Source: Wurfbainia villosa (taxonomy: Eukaryota > Streptophyta > Magnoliopsida > Zingiberales > Zingiberaceae). From it: a stretch of 64,000 nt of DNA. The notes under the pieces were generated by a model. That model worked only from the letters and a program-made list of their open reading frames with translations. It did no database searches and was not told the origin of the DNA. Positions 34,061 through 47,000 of this stretch are shown in pieces. Both the position numbers and the translations under genes were made by a program. The stretch covers positions 6,076,001 to 6,140,000 of the forward strand of contig JAKLTH010000238.1 of NCBI GenBank assembly GCA_025175895.1, written 5' to 3'. Numbering within the stretch: the first letter of the stretch is position 1; each line of letters begins with the position of its first letter.

Positions 34061-35020
34061 TATACTAGTAGTATTATTGGATTGCCCTACTTTATTTTCA
34101 TGGGCAAAGTTGGATGATTAATATAGTATAAATGTATAAAGGATGAATATAAATCAATCTCTATCAAAGACGGATTGTCTATTTTTCACTGTGTCAGATG
34201 ATAGTATGGTCATTGATAGATCTTAATTTACTTTTCTTTATATAGTTGTGAGATCAATTTTGAAGGATGTTTAAGGTGAACAATATTGACTTCTGCAAAG
34301 GAGTATTATTAGATTATTTTATTCTCTCTTTTAATTTTTTAAATTCGAACCATTCTTGTGTACAGAATGTACTTCATTGGCACACTGTGGATGAGCAATC
34401 CTTCTCCTGCGAGATATTTTCACATATAAAATCGAATGGTTAGTACAATGCAAATTGTAAAAGATAAATATGAATTAATTATCATCAAAGGCGGGGTGTA
34501 TATTTTCTACTGTGTCAGATGTTTGTATGATCATAGACAGATCATGTTTACCTCTCTTCATACAGTCGTGAAATCAATTTTGAAAGACATTTGAGATGAA
34601 CGATATTACTTTTACAAAGAAGTATTATTGGATCATTTTATTCTCTCTTTTAATTTTTTAAATTCGAATCATTCTTGAGTACAAACTGTGCTTCGCTGGC
34701 ACACCGTGGATGAGCAATTCTTCCTTTTAAAAGATGTTTCATGGGTAAAATTGGATGACTAATTCAGTACGAATATATAAAGAATGAGTGAATCAATCTC
34801 TATCAAAGATAGGATGTATATTAATCATAGTTCGATTATGATTTATCTTTTTTCGTATAATTATCGAATCGATTTTGAAAGATAAAGATGAATGATATTA
34901 TCTTTTATAACAGAGTATTATTGGATTGGTTTATTCTTTCTTTTAATTTTTAAATTTAAACTATTCTTGTGTACAAAGGGCACATTGTGGATGAGCAATC
35001 CTTACCGTTGGAGATACCAT
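34060..35020. repeat. Imperfect ~300-bp tandem array
   Basis: A unit containing 'AGTATTATTGGATTG..', 'TTTTATTCTCTCTTTTAATTTTT', 'GGATGAGCAATCCTT', 'ATCAATCTCTATCAAAGA' and 'GTTGTGAGATCAATTTTGAA' is repeated about three times. The last phrase falls at 34241, 34561 and 34856, giving unit lengths of 320 and 295 bp. It resembles the array at 17268-17807. No coding capacity is seen. Confidence 0.7.
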
Positions 35021-35970
35021 CATTTCCACGATTGTGGTCTAGTTCATACTCTTATTCCGAGGGGTACACTGTGCCCAATACTATTGAAATAATACAGTAA
35101 GATTTACTGCTCAAAACCAAAGTTTTTTATTTTTTGGTGGTCAAATTTGGTGTTGTGATGTTTCCTGGATTATTTAATAATCTTTGGTTAATAGTTAAAT
35201 GATGATATTTGAGATTTCTGAATAAAAATGTATAGTGATCTCGAGTCTCGTAGCCTTCTGAGTCTTGCAGAGTTATCCCTTGAATCTTACGTTGCCTCTC
35301 GAGTGTTGTCTGAGCTCCTCTCCTGAGTCATATCGTAGCGTTTCATTCTTGAGCTCCTCTCCCAAGTGCATGCAATGCACATGTAATTTTTTCTCGATGC
35401 AGACATACAATATAATTTTTCCCAAAACATGCAGTGTATGCAGGTCAATCATCCAGAGTGACTCATCCACACCCACTCTTTCAAGGCCACTATTCTTACA
35501 TGTAAATTACTCTTCTCCGAATACATGCAAATCACCCATCTTGTATGCAGACTACGCTTCCCAAATCATGCATATGACCCTTCCTAATGAAGGGTTTTGT
35601 CGGTCAGATAAAAACGAGAGTATAAAAAGTTAAAAGCATAGGGAGGGAAAAGAAAAGGGAGTTGGTTGTTTAGATTTTTCTTCCATCAATAATCTTTTGA
35701 TCGGACGAGATAACTCTCTTTCTTTTTTTTTCTATATTATTTTTACTGTATTTAATATATTTCTTTTCATTAATGTTTTATCTAATTTAAATATCAGAGA
35801 GTCATCATCTGAATTCCAACGGTACCCTTTGACATATATTAATTTTGATAGAATATATCATTGTAGCTGTGAAAAACTCATCCCTCTCTCTCTCATGCTT
35901 TTACAACATCATTTGTTTGGTTCAAATTCAAAAGAAATATGATACACAATATAATTCTTCGTTTAAGATT
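35021..35970. repeat. CATGCA-rich degenerate repeats, otherwise no gene
   Basis: From 35360 to 35600 'CATGCA' or 'TATGCA' words recur roughly every 30-50 bp (near 35369, 35428, 35439, 35524, 35548, 35568). A 122-codon open frame at 35265-35633 coincides with them. A TATA-like 'GAGTATAAAAAG' follows at about 35619. This could be a solo-LTR promoter region; no ends were identified. Confidence 0.35.
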
Positions 35971-35974
35971 CTAT

Positions 35975-36165
35975 TACAATCGTCAATTTGATAAATTTTT
36001 TTTCTAATATTTAAAATTTAAAAGAGAGTAAATTACGAAAAGACACTATTTTAGATGCGATTAGTAAAATAGTAAATGACTATTTAAATCCTTCGAAATC
36101 AATTATTGTCTATTATATAAGATTTTTTACCGACTTACGCTGCATCCACGGGGACATCTAGAACT
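35975..36165 (-). mobile_element. Decayed SINE, family A
   Basis: Antisense copy keeping 'CAATCGTCAATTTGAT' at its tail, 'TCCTTCGAAATCAATT' in the B-box region and the head 'CATCCACGGGGACA' near 36155. Confidence 0.55.
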
Positions 36166-36378
36166 CTGCGATATGCTGAAGGTTAGAAGAGAAATAATTT
36201 ATGTGAGTAATTGGGGTAGGCTAACTCATATAGATAAGCATCCTCCAAATATATTTATGGTTTAAATGCTTCATCTATCAATCTTCTCTTATTGTGAATT
36301 ATATCATGATCTTCTTCTACGATATTATTGTTGGTAATGTGAAGGGAAATAAAGAAATAGAAGGATGGAGAAATCCTC

Positions 36379-36680
36379 ATGTGAAAGAGTTTAGTTCCAC
36401 ATTGAAAGTTGAAGGACAACTTGATTAGTTTATAATACATCACAAGCATTGTAGTTGTGAACATATACAAAGGAAAATGCTCTGTCTCACATATAGATGT
36501 GCAGGAGGGGAGTGCGAATCCAGAGCCTGGATTACACTATCATAAGGCGACTCGTGTCGATGACCGACAATTGGCGATCGATGTCGACGGCCATCATCGC
36601 TCGGATTTGCAACAACACTGTGGTGCTGAGATTTACAAATTTTGAAATCTTGACATAGAGGAGTCCAAATTCGATTCGGT
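36379..36680 (+). mobile_element. Fragment of copia-like LTR plus GTGGTGCTG repeat piece
   Basis: 36379-36560 matches the opening of the LTR-like sequence at 9113. 36600-36680 carries 'CAACACTGTGGTGCTGAGATTTACAA', in pieces matching 11150-11180. Both look like small relics joined together. No gene. Confidence 0.35.
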
Positions 36681-36939
36681 TTGGCCGCTTATTAATCGTT
36701 GATCGCCCGTCGATTGCTCGTCGTTGCCGTTGATCGCCGCTCATCGCCATCGCCATCATCCGCCGACAAGATCGATCGTCGACCAACAACGATCATTTAT
36801 TTAGATCGATTTTCATTGATTCTCAAATATTTAAGAATCATTTCAAAATCTCAATCCCAAACTCATTAACCAAATATCATATATCATTCCTATTCTCTCA
36901 TTCCAAATCATCCAATCAAACGCCACCTTATTTTTCTTC

Positions 36940-37235
36940 TCATCCAGCTTTCTTTCGACGGAAGTCAACGGAGCCGAATCGAACTTTTTGTTTATTCAAT
37001 TTAATCGATTTATTTACTTCGATTTAAATTTCGAACTAAAAATAATTGATTAATATAAATCAATCGACTGATTTCTTCAAACCTCATGATTTCTATCATC
37101 ATCAGTTGACTAGTATAAAAATATTAATAATAAAAAATTCAATTTAATTAATCGATTTGATTTATTAAAAAAAAAATTTATTTGATTTTATTTAATCGAT
37201 TTGATTAATTCAATTATTCATCGATTGATCACCCC
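36940..37235. mobile_element. AT-rich repeat related to 2390-2730
   Basis: Repeats of 'AATCGATTTGATT', 'ATCGACTGATTT' and 'TTGACTAGTATAA'. The vocabulary matches 2390-2730 in opposite orientation. It sits just before the GC-rich leader region of the cohesin gene. Confidence 0.4.
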
Positions 37236-37279
37236 TAATCGAGTTAGTTCCATTTTTAGTAGATCATATAAGAACCAAA

Positions 37280-38081
37280 AAGCAACCGGTGACGTGGCGT
37301 CGGATCGCAGGTCTGCGGCCGACTTCACATCCACCATCTATATTAACATCCGGTGGATCTAATCTAAACCCAGATGGACCCAATCGCGCTCCGCCTCTGC
37401 TAAATGACAAAAGAGCCCTTAGATTCCGTCCCCGGGCACGTAACGGCGATGCCACGCGTTTCGTGCCGCGATATACCGCCGTCAAGTGCCGGACCAAATC
37501 CAGCGACGTACGTTCGATCGCGTCGACGCGCAGCCCACGTGCCGTCGCGTCATTAGTTAGAGAGCTAGATTGGGTTACGACGCCTTTTCACGAGTCGGGC
37601 TACGAGGTTCCCCGTGTGTTTTTGAGAAGGGCAGCGGACGACGGCACGACGAATTCGAAGCCCCCTCTTCCCCTCTTTTCCTCTCGATAGGTTTTTTTTT
37701 GGCACAATTGTTCGGTTCCGATTCTCGCTGGTGCTTGCGGATCACTCCTCCAATCTCCTACCTGCGTCGGCGTCTCAAACTTTCGGAGGCCTCAGTTGGA
37801 TCGGGATCAGGGCCGTGGAGCTCAGAATCCAGAGTTACGCAGGTTGTACAGATTGCGGGAGGGGAGCTGGGAGTTTTGGCAATTGAGTGAGGATCAGTGA
37901 GCTGCGCGGTGCTTTGGCTAGCTCGAGCTTGAAAGTTTGGATCTTGGGGATTGTTTCAGTGAAGAATTTGCTGGTTAGGGTTTGGTGAGTATTTGTCAAT
38001 TCGGCCGGTGGTAGGGAGAAAGGCATCCCATTGTGTTACATGGCACAGTAGAAGCTTGTTGGCAGCTGTGGAAGAGTGAAA
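37280..38081 (+). promoter_or_regulatory. GC-rich promoter and 5' leader region of the cohesin gene
   Basis: This stretch is clearly richer in G+C and CpG than its surroundings and directly precedes the first coding exon. Open frames at 37289 and 37570 have no recognisable domain and are taken as leader or promoter sequence. The transcription start and possible 5'-UTR introns cannot be placed. Confidence 0.45.
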
Positions 38082-41000
38082 ATGTTCTATTCTCAGTTTA
38101 TCTTGGCCAAGAAGGGCCCTCTTGGTACTATATGGATTGCTGCTCATTTGGAGCGCAAGCTGAGGAAGAATCAGGTTGCAGATACTGATATCGGCGACTC
38201 TGTAGGTCGGTAACTCTTAATTCAACACATACTTCATCTTTTTATCCCCCATTTTATCTTGTTCAATTTTCATGCTGAGTTGTTATTGGCGTGGTGGTAT
38301 TCTTTCAGTACGTTTTCATTGCTCCACAAATAACACGCATGTTACTTCTGCTAATGTGTCTACATGAAGTGTTAGTGGACATCCAACTTGAAGATGTTAC
38401 ATCCTGGTTGTGCATTTCTTTGCCAAAAAACACTATAACGTAATTAAGGCAGTAGTTTGTGTGATCATGTGATACTCAGATTTTTCATATATTTTAAATG
38501 ATGTACAATGATATAAACCTAGTAAAGTTTTAAGAATATCTTTAAGTGACAGAATACCTTCATCAATGAACTGTCTGACTTAGAATTATTTCCATATGTT
38601 TTTCTACAAACAATTCAGCTGAGAGTGTCCTCTTCTAAAACAAGACTAGCTTCAGAATGATTATGTTGGTTGCTTATATAGACCAAACAATATCCAAAGA
38701 GAGGGTAGTAAGCAAAGACTCGATGAAGACACAAATAAGTTACAACAGGAAAAAAGGGCGATCTAAAAATAAGGAACAAAATAATTTGAAGAAGCAACAC
38801 ATCAATCGACAGAAATAGTCAGTAAAATTTTCAAATTGTTATAAGTAACCAACCCTCTATAAAAATGGGGATGGTGCACCAAATTGTATCGGAAGTAAAA
38901 ATTGACAAAGTTCTCTTCTTAAATCACTAGCTATCTCTCGTGGTCCTTTGTTCTCCCACAGTTGCTTCCCATCTTAGTTTTTGTGCACTCTCATTTCGCT
39001 ACTGAAATTGTCAATGGTGGTTTCCTTTGCTGGCCACTCCCATATTGGCCCCTAAAGTAGAATCAATGACTCTTACACCTCATTTCAAGCCCAATTCGAA
39101 GCAAAATTGCACCTGCCACAGTTACTCATAACAAATTGGTATTAGAGCCTACCGTGGGTGCTGACTTCCAACAAATTGCGTTGGAATTCATTAAGTGAAA
39201 GAGGAACCATCTAATGAACAACAAGAACATGCAGAGTTGGTTGCCTAAATCTTGCAGAGTTGGCCATCCAAATTGCTACATGAACGAGACATGACAGTAG
39301 TATAGTGTTAGTAGTGATGCCATATGATGGCTTAAACAGACCACGACTATTTGAGGTTGGTTGAGGAAATCAAGGAAGGGAGCCCCTCTCTCCTTCAAAT
39401 GCCTCATTTGGTTATCATTCCTGATGTTCTACTTCCTAAGTGTTGACTTCCCAAGATATGATGGAGAAGGAGGAACATTCACTTGGTTATAAAGATGTGA
39501 CAATTTCTTCATGCACTTGGGAATCTAGAAACATGATAAAATCAGCATCTTATCTATCACTTAAAGGGAGGTGCACAGATATGGTTAAAATGAAACAAGA
39601 CTTCCTAACACTAACCTGGATAGAATTCAAGGAGTTAATCAACCCAGAGGTGGAGGTTTTCACCTCTTGTCCATTGCTGCACCTACAAATAAATGTGAAG
39701 GCACACTGTCCAAGGGTTCTTATCAGTGGAACATGTTGCCTAAACTGCATGAAACTAGGCCGATTTCAATTAGGTGACTGTGAGCTACTAATGAGACTAC
39801 AAGTGTTGTTCTTTTCTAAGAGTGACTGTGAGCTACTAACTGCATCATGTGAGAATATTCATTTTCTAGGGTTGTTTTAGTTACTTCTAATCATTGATGA
39901 TAAAGAAAATCTACTTGGCAGATTCATTCCATGAGTGAGTCCCTGTAAGTTATGATAAGTTGATATCGATCCAATTTAGTCAAACAGTCACAAATCTAAC
40001 ACGTATAGGCAAATAAACCTTCAAAATATGGTCCGATCCTTCTTTAGAACCCTGCATTAATGGAGGTTTCGTGCACCAAGCTACCATTTTTTCTTATTTA
40101 GCTTAGTGCAACAATTGGCATTATCTTATCAATTTTTTGTAACACTTTTGAATAAAAATTTCCTGTTTTCTTCTAACTCAGTGAAAATAATGGGAAAAAT
40201 TAGCAGCTGGTGTAGGTTTCAATATTATATGGTCAAATTTTGCATTCTCTTTTAAGCGTGATAGCTTGGGTTCACTATAAAATTTCTTTGATATCTTTGT
40301 GTCTCTTGTCGGGATGTACCATGACATTTTAGCTATTAACAACGAAATCAGAGAACCAGTTTGAGTTTGAGTTGGTCACTGATACGAGTGGAATTATTAG
40401 CAGAATGTTAATAGAGTATCTTACAAAGATAAGTTTAAACCTCCTTATATTTCAACAACAACAACAAAGCCTTATCCCACTAGGTGGGGTCGGCTATATG
40501 GATCTTTTTACGTCATTGGACTCTATCCCTTACTATATCATCATCTATATTTAAATAAATTTTATCTTGTTTTATTGTTGCTAACCAAGTATTTTTTGGT
40601 TTTTCTCTTCCTCGTTTGATGTGTATATTTGACATCGTTTTACATCGCTTAATTGGAGCATTTGTTGGTCGTCTAAGTACATGTCTGTACCACCTTAAAC
40701 GTGTCTCTCGAAGTTTTCCTTCAATAGATGCAATACCAACTTTTTCTCTAATGCTCGCATTTCTTATTCTGTTCATCTTCGTATGTCCGCACATCCACCT
40801 TAACATCCTCATCTCTGCAACTCTCATCTTTTGCTCATGTGCTCGAGTCGTAGCCCAACATTTAGTGTCATATAGCATAGCAGGTCTAATCGCCGTTTTG
40901 TAGAACTTCCCTTTAAGTTTTAGAGGCACTTTACGATCACATAAAACACCCGATGCTTTCCTCCATTTCAACCATTCTGCTTGTATTCTATGTAAAACAT

Positions 41001-44000
41001 CTCTCTCAATCCCTCTATTATCTTGCAAAAATGATCTTAAATATTTAAAGCTCTCAGTTCCAGATAACTCGTCATCTCCTATCTTGACACTTGTCTCATT
41101 ACGTCTAATATTGCTAAACTTAAATTATATATATTCTGTTTTTACTCTATTAAGCCTAAAACCTTTCACTTCTAGTGTTTCCCGCCAAGATTCTAATTTA
41201 GTATTTACTCCTTCACGTGTCTCATCTACCAAAATAATATTATCTGCAAACAACATGCACCACGATACTGTGTCTTGAATGTGTCCAGTGAGTTCGTTCA
41301 TAATTAGTGTAAAAAGATAGGGACTTAAAGCAGATCTTTAATGTAACCCTATCTTTATTGAAAATACTTTAGTTAATTCACCTGAAGTCTTCACTCTGAT
41401 TGTTACTTCCTCGTACACATCCTTAATTAGTTCAATATATGTTACTCTAACATCTCTTTTTTTTAAATTCTCTATATTATTTCTCTTAAATTCTATCATA
41501 AGCTTTTTCTAAATCAATGAATACCATGTGTAGAAAATGTATAACTTCTATTGTCAACCTTTCTAGCATGAATCCAAATTGATTTTCGAGAACCGTGGTC
41601 TCCTTTCTTAATCTTTTTTCTATTACTTTTTCCTAAAGTTTCATGGTATGACTCATTAGTTTAATACCTCTATAGTTTTCACAAGTTTGTATATCTCCCT
41701 TATTCTTATATAAGGGAATTAAGATATTTACCTTCCATTGATCATACATCGTATTTGTTTTTAATATCATATTAAATAATTTTGTAAGTCATTCAATACC
41801 TTGTTTCCTAAGACACTTTCATACCTCTATCGGAATATCATCTGGTCCAACGACTTTTCTATTTTGCATTCCATTTAAAACTTGTTCAACTTCTGAAATT
41901 TGAATTCTACGATAAAAAATTAAATTTCTATACTCATTTGACCTACTTAAATTACTTAAATTAAGTTAGTCTCCTAAACCTTCATTAAAAAGTTGATAAA
42001 AATATCTCTTCTACCGATCTTTTATTTCTTCATCATTTATTAATACCCTATTGCATTTATCTTTAATATATTTTATTTGATTAAGGCTGTATACAATGGA
42101 TTCCTTCTCCGGTACCCCGCGTGGCGGGAGCTTCGTGCACCGGGTTGTAGTTTTAAATATTTTATTTGATTAAGATCTTTTGTCTTCCTCTCTCTCACTT
42201 TAGCTATTCTATAAATGTTTCTTTCCCCTTCTTTTGTATCTAATTTTTGATATAACTGTTCAAAAATTTCAGTCTTAGCTTCATTCACGGCTTTCTTAGC
42301 TTCTTTATTTGCTATTGTATATTTTTTAAAATTTTCCTCATTTTTACAAATATATAATTTCTTATATGCTGTTCGTTTTTCCTTGACTTTCTTTTGTACT
42401 TTCTCTTTCCACCACCCAGATTCTTTACTTGGTGGTGCATGTCCCTTTGACTTATCAAATACACTCTTGGCTACTATTTTCAACTTTGATACCATCTTAT
42501 CTCATGTCGTATTAGGGTTATTGTATATTTCATCTCATACTTGTACTCCTACCTTCTCTTTGAATGTATTTAGTTTCTCATCCTTTAACTTCCACCACTT
42601 AATTCTAGAAGTTGTGTATATTTTCCTTCTATTAATATTATGTCTGAGGCGTATATTCAATACTACTAACTTATGTTGAGTAGTTAAACTTTCTCCCGGG
42701 ATGACCTTACAATCTTTACAAATCTTTTTATCTCTCTTCCTAACTATAAAAAGTTAATTTATGATTTATTATTTTCGCTTTTGAACGTGATCAAGTGTTC
42801 TTATTATATCCCTAAACCTCCTTATATTTCATGAAAACGAAACTTTTGGACAACCTACAGTAATTTATGCAGACAATTATATCTATAGAAAAAGTTGTTT
42901 TTAGTTTTCACAAATTTCCAATGCATAATGCTAATTGGTGTGTAAAATGCTTATCAGAGTATTACTGCTCAAACTAAGTATACTAATCCTTATTTTTAGC
43001 ATGATTCCAAACATTCTGGTTTACTGAATATTGCTTCATGAACATGAGAAAGTGACAAGTCAAAATTTTCACACAATACATACTCTACTAATTTTAATAT
43101 ATGTCTTTCCTGATTTTAATCTTCCTAAAAATTTGTAGGCTTTATTTGGTTTGGCTGCTTTGACTTGATCTGTTTCTGGAAAACTTTTGTGCAGATTCTA
43201 TTCTCTCCCCCGAAGTTCCAATTGCACTTCGCCTGTCAAGCCATCTCCTTTTAGGTGTTGTGAGAATATATTCTCGGAAGGTGAACTATCTATTCCATGA
43301 TTGTAGTGAGGCTTTGCTCAAGGTAAAACAGGCATTCAGATCAACAGCAGTCGATCTTCCTCCGGAAGAATCTATTGCACCTTATCATTCCATTACTTTG
43401 CCAGAGACTTTTCATCTGGATGATTTTGAACTGCCAGATACTGCTATTCATGGGTAAGTATTCGCTTCCTTTATGCATACGCTGTGCATCTATTGCCTAT
43501 TACTGCAAACTTTGTGGCTCTGCGCAAATGTAATAAATTGTTTTTTGAGAAAATACTTGAATTTTAGATGGTATAACAAATTCATACCCTAACATTTAAA
43601 ATTTAAGTAGCTGATCTTTCAATACTACGACAAAAAACATTCCTCCATTGAATTCCCTGTCATAAGGTGATGGAAAATGCCATGTGGCACTTGGCACCAT
43701 GTTGGATCGCAGGTGGCCCTTACATCTAGAAAGTGCACACCTGGTGTGCCTTTCTATTCCTCAATTCATTGGCTTTGGAAATCAGAGTTAAAAACACTTC
43801 AACAAGGAGGAGAGGAAAAGGGAAAGAGTAAGCAATCTACTGTCTTCTACCATGCTAAGATTTCGCTGTTTGGCGGTGTTGGTGTTGGACTGGGGAGAGA
43901 AATAGGAGTGGGCTCGGATTCTTATTGGTCTACTGACAACATCAATAGTCCTCCTCGGCATCATGTTGACAACTGCCATCCGGGTCCAGGCTTCAACAAG

Positions 44001-47000
44001 CACACCTACCAGCAATGGTCAGCCTTGCTTCTCTTGATCTCCTTTTCTCCTGCCAATTCCTGCTTTATCCTATGCCTGTTTTCATGCAATAAATTGCTTT
44101 TTGTTTAGCTTTGGATCAATATATTTTGTTATTGTGAAAAGGTTCAATCATCATGTAGGCTTGGTTATCATTAGGCCTTGTGCTTTCAGGTGTTTTTTTT
44201 TTCTTTTTTCTTTTGCGAGAAGTGCATGCTTTGAGTTGAAAAGCTCTAGAAATCACTCTAAAAAGGAATCTGCTGCCATGATGGTTTTAAATTTTATGGG
44301 AAATAATCTCCTGTTCTCTCAAAATCAAATATGCCAAACCATTTGAAAGTGTTTCCAATTGTTTAGGGTTGGAGCAACAAAAAGCTACGAGCAAGGTGAA
44401 GATCTGAGCATGGAGGGCAGAGTGGAAGGAGGGAAGCAAGAAAGGAATGAGCAGGAAGGGTAACCAGAATGGAGGATCAGAGAGTAGGGAAAAGTTAGGG
44501 TTTTAAGTGTATATAAAATTATTTTGTATGTTCAGCTGTGTTCTTACACACATATTTTATCACCTAAGGGACTCATAAGGGTTACATGTGATCCAATATG
44601 ATGCTAGGTATGCGCTTTGGCATTTTGTCTCCTTATGATGGGAGTTTAAAGGAAACGTGTATATCTGATAGTCAAAGTGTTTTTTTCTCTTATTTTTTTT
44701 CTTTCCCCAATTTTTCTTATTTGATAACAATTTGTAAGCTTGACTTGCATGTTGCAGTGATTTTGTTGATCACCATGTCAGTGCAAAAGAACAGATCACA
44801 CTTCAAGATACTATGGATGGCACGGGATATTCCACTTTACAATTTGGATTGGATGGTTTGTATCTAAACTGCACAGATAATGTGATACATTTAGTAATCA
44901 TTTCCCCTGTTAAAGTTTCATTGATTAATTAATTGCTAGTTTCTAACAGAAACATTTGGTGATGGAACTGCTTCCCAGATTGGTTTAGAGCTCGAGGAGG
45001 TAATCTCAAGTCTTGTCTGCCCTTATATATAGTTTGACACAACCATAATTTGGTTATCCTGCAATGAAAAAAAAATATTCAGAGAGGAAAAATTCTAGGA
45101 GCAAAATAAATTTTTTCCCTCATTAGAAAAACAAATTGGAACACTAACAGTCAAGGGTTTTGGTAAACAAGAAAGATTTTATGGCTATTAATATGTGAGA
45201 GCCCTTATAGGAACTTCATTGATTGTGGTTACAATTTTCTTTAGAATATATTGGTTGTGGTTCTTATATTGTTGCACTGACACTTACCCCCATTGCACAG
45301 AATTGTTATTCATGAAAGATTCAATTCAATTTAGAAAACCACCATCAGCTGTTATCTTAATTTTCTGTATTATAGTGAAACTAACCATATTCTATTTTCC
45401 CTTTTAGCAGTGCAGGGATAACTACATTTGATCCAAAATGCATTAATGTGCTATGTGCTTCCTAATTCAGTTTCACAGTTCAAATTGATTGTTTCTGGTG
45501 AAATTTATTATTGGAGTTGAACTTCTTGTGTAATTTGGTGAATTGTCTAGTTAGCTTCAGTAACTAAGAATACCCAGACATGCTTCACATGTTACTAGAT
45601 TTAAATTGTATCTGATTTGTTAGGTGTTCAGATCAAATTGTTTCTAAATTTTAGGTTCATTTTACTTGATTAATCAAATCTACATAACCTTGGACATTGA
45701 AATGGTGGAAACATTGGAACAAAGGGGAGACTCAGCCAGTTGATTGTCACTAGTTTCACCTCTCTATTTTGTTTGTCTGAAGTTGGATTCGCCATTTAAG
45801 TTCAGCTTCATTTTGGTCCATTTCCCTCTTAAGTGCACACCTAGACCTTGTATTTCTCAAAATTTTCTAATTCCCTCCATAGATGAGTACTGCCATACAC
45901 CTCATTCATCTCTTCTTCAATGAGTCTTGATGTAATATTACATCCATCTCTTGATTGATACTCTTTCAGAATCCCCTCTCAGCTTAAATCCAGTGATAAA
46001 AATCAAATATTTGTTGATTACTTCATACTAATAAATGTGGCTGTGGTTGTTAATATATTTGCACTTATTGATTTTATACTAATAAAATATGATTTATTAT
46101 CTACCAATAATCTGAAAGCTATACAGTAGTTTAGTGATATAATAGCATTTTGATATTTTTAGAATTCTATTTTATTAGATAATATAAAGTTTTATTCTGC
46201 TCCACCATGACTGGTTATGCTCTCTGATTTGCACAGATCAAAGGTGGCAAATATTTTTATTATTAACATATTTTTTTCTTCATAGGACTTGTTCTTGGTG
46301 GAGGATCACCACCCATCTTCTCAGCATGATGCAAGTACTCTGGTGTCTGATGAGTGGTACATTCCTTGCTGAAGACTTAAGTAACTTTATGGTTTTTAAG
46401 CTCCTTTTGAGTTCTTCCTTTGCATTTTTGTTCCATAGTTATCAAAATATTAGTTCTAAATTATACAGCCATTATAAAGTTTGTTCTATCTTCTCTTTGC
46501 TTATGCTACTATAACTTGGTTCATCTGCCAAAACATCTATGCAAAAGGTTGGAACCGCCAACCTAGCGGCCTCCACTGGCCTGTCTCACGGCCATTGTGA
46601 GAGAGGTAAATCACGGAGGATCCTATGGATCTTGACGTGGTGGTCAAGACACGTGGGGGTCATCTGAATCCAGGAAAGGGTTTTAGATCTTCTTCGAAAT
46701 CGACCCACGTCACTTCTGCAAGCACCGCCGTGCCTTAACCACCACGCCATTCCCGTGGGGACTCATCTGCCAAAACATCAACAATGAGCTGTCAAAAATT
46801 CATTAAAATTATTTGCTTGAATAGATGGTTCTCTTTAGAAAAACAATTGGGTTGGCATATGATATTTACTTAATTTTCATGAAGACACTTTAAGTTGTTT
46901 CCATTGTTTACCTGATTTTCTTTTGACTCTTTTTTTTATCTATACTGAATAAATCGCTTTAAGACATTTTTACTTGGCTGTTGATCTCCTTCATTTCCTG

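Noticed and set aside
39440..39880. 146-codon frame in cohesin intron 1 as a gene
   Set aside because: It matches the tail of a decayed gypsy gag and ends within it.
43677..44346. Open frames of 143 and 81 codons between cohesin exons 2 and 3
   Set aside because: Intronic; no homology to kleisins or other families, and splicing around them keeps the cohesin frame.
46521..46779. Interpretation of the A/B-box sequence as a tRNA gene
   Set aside because: No cloverleaf or anticodon stem follows; boxes, length and target duplication show a SINE.
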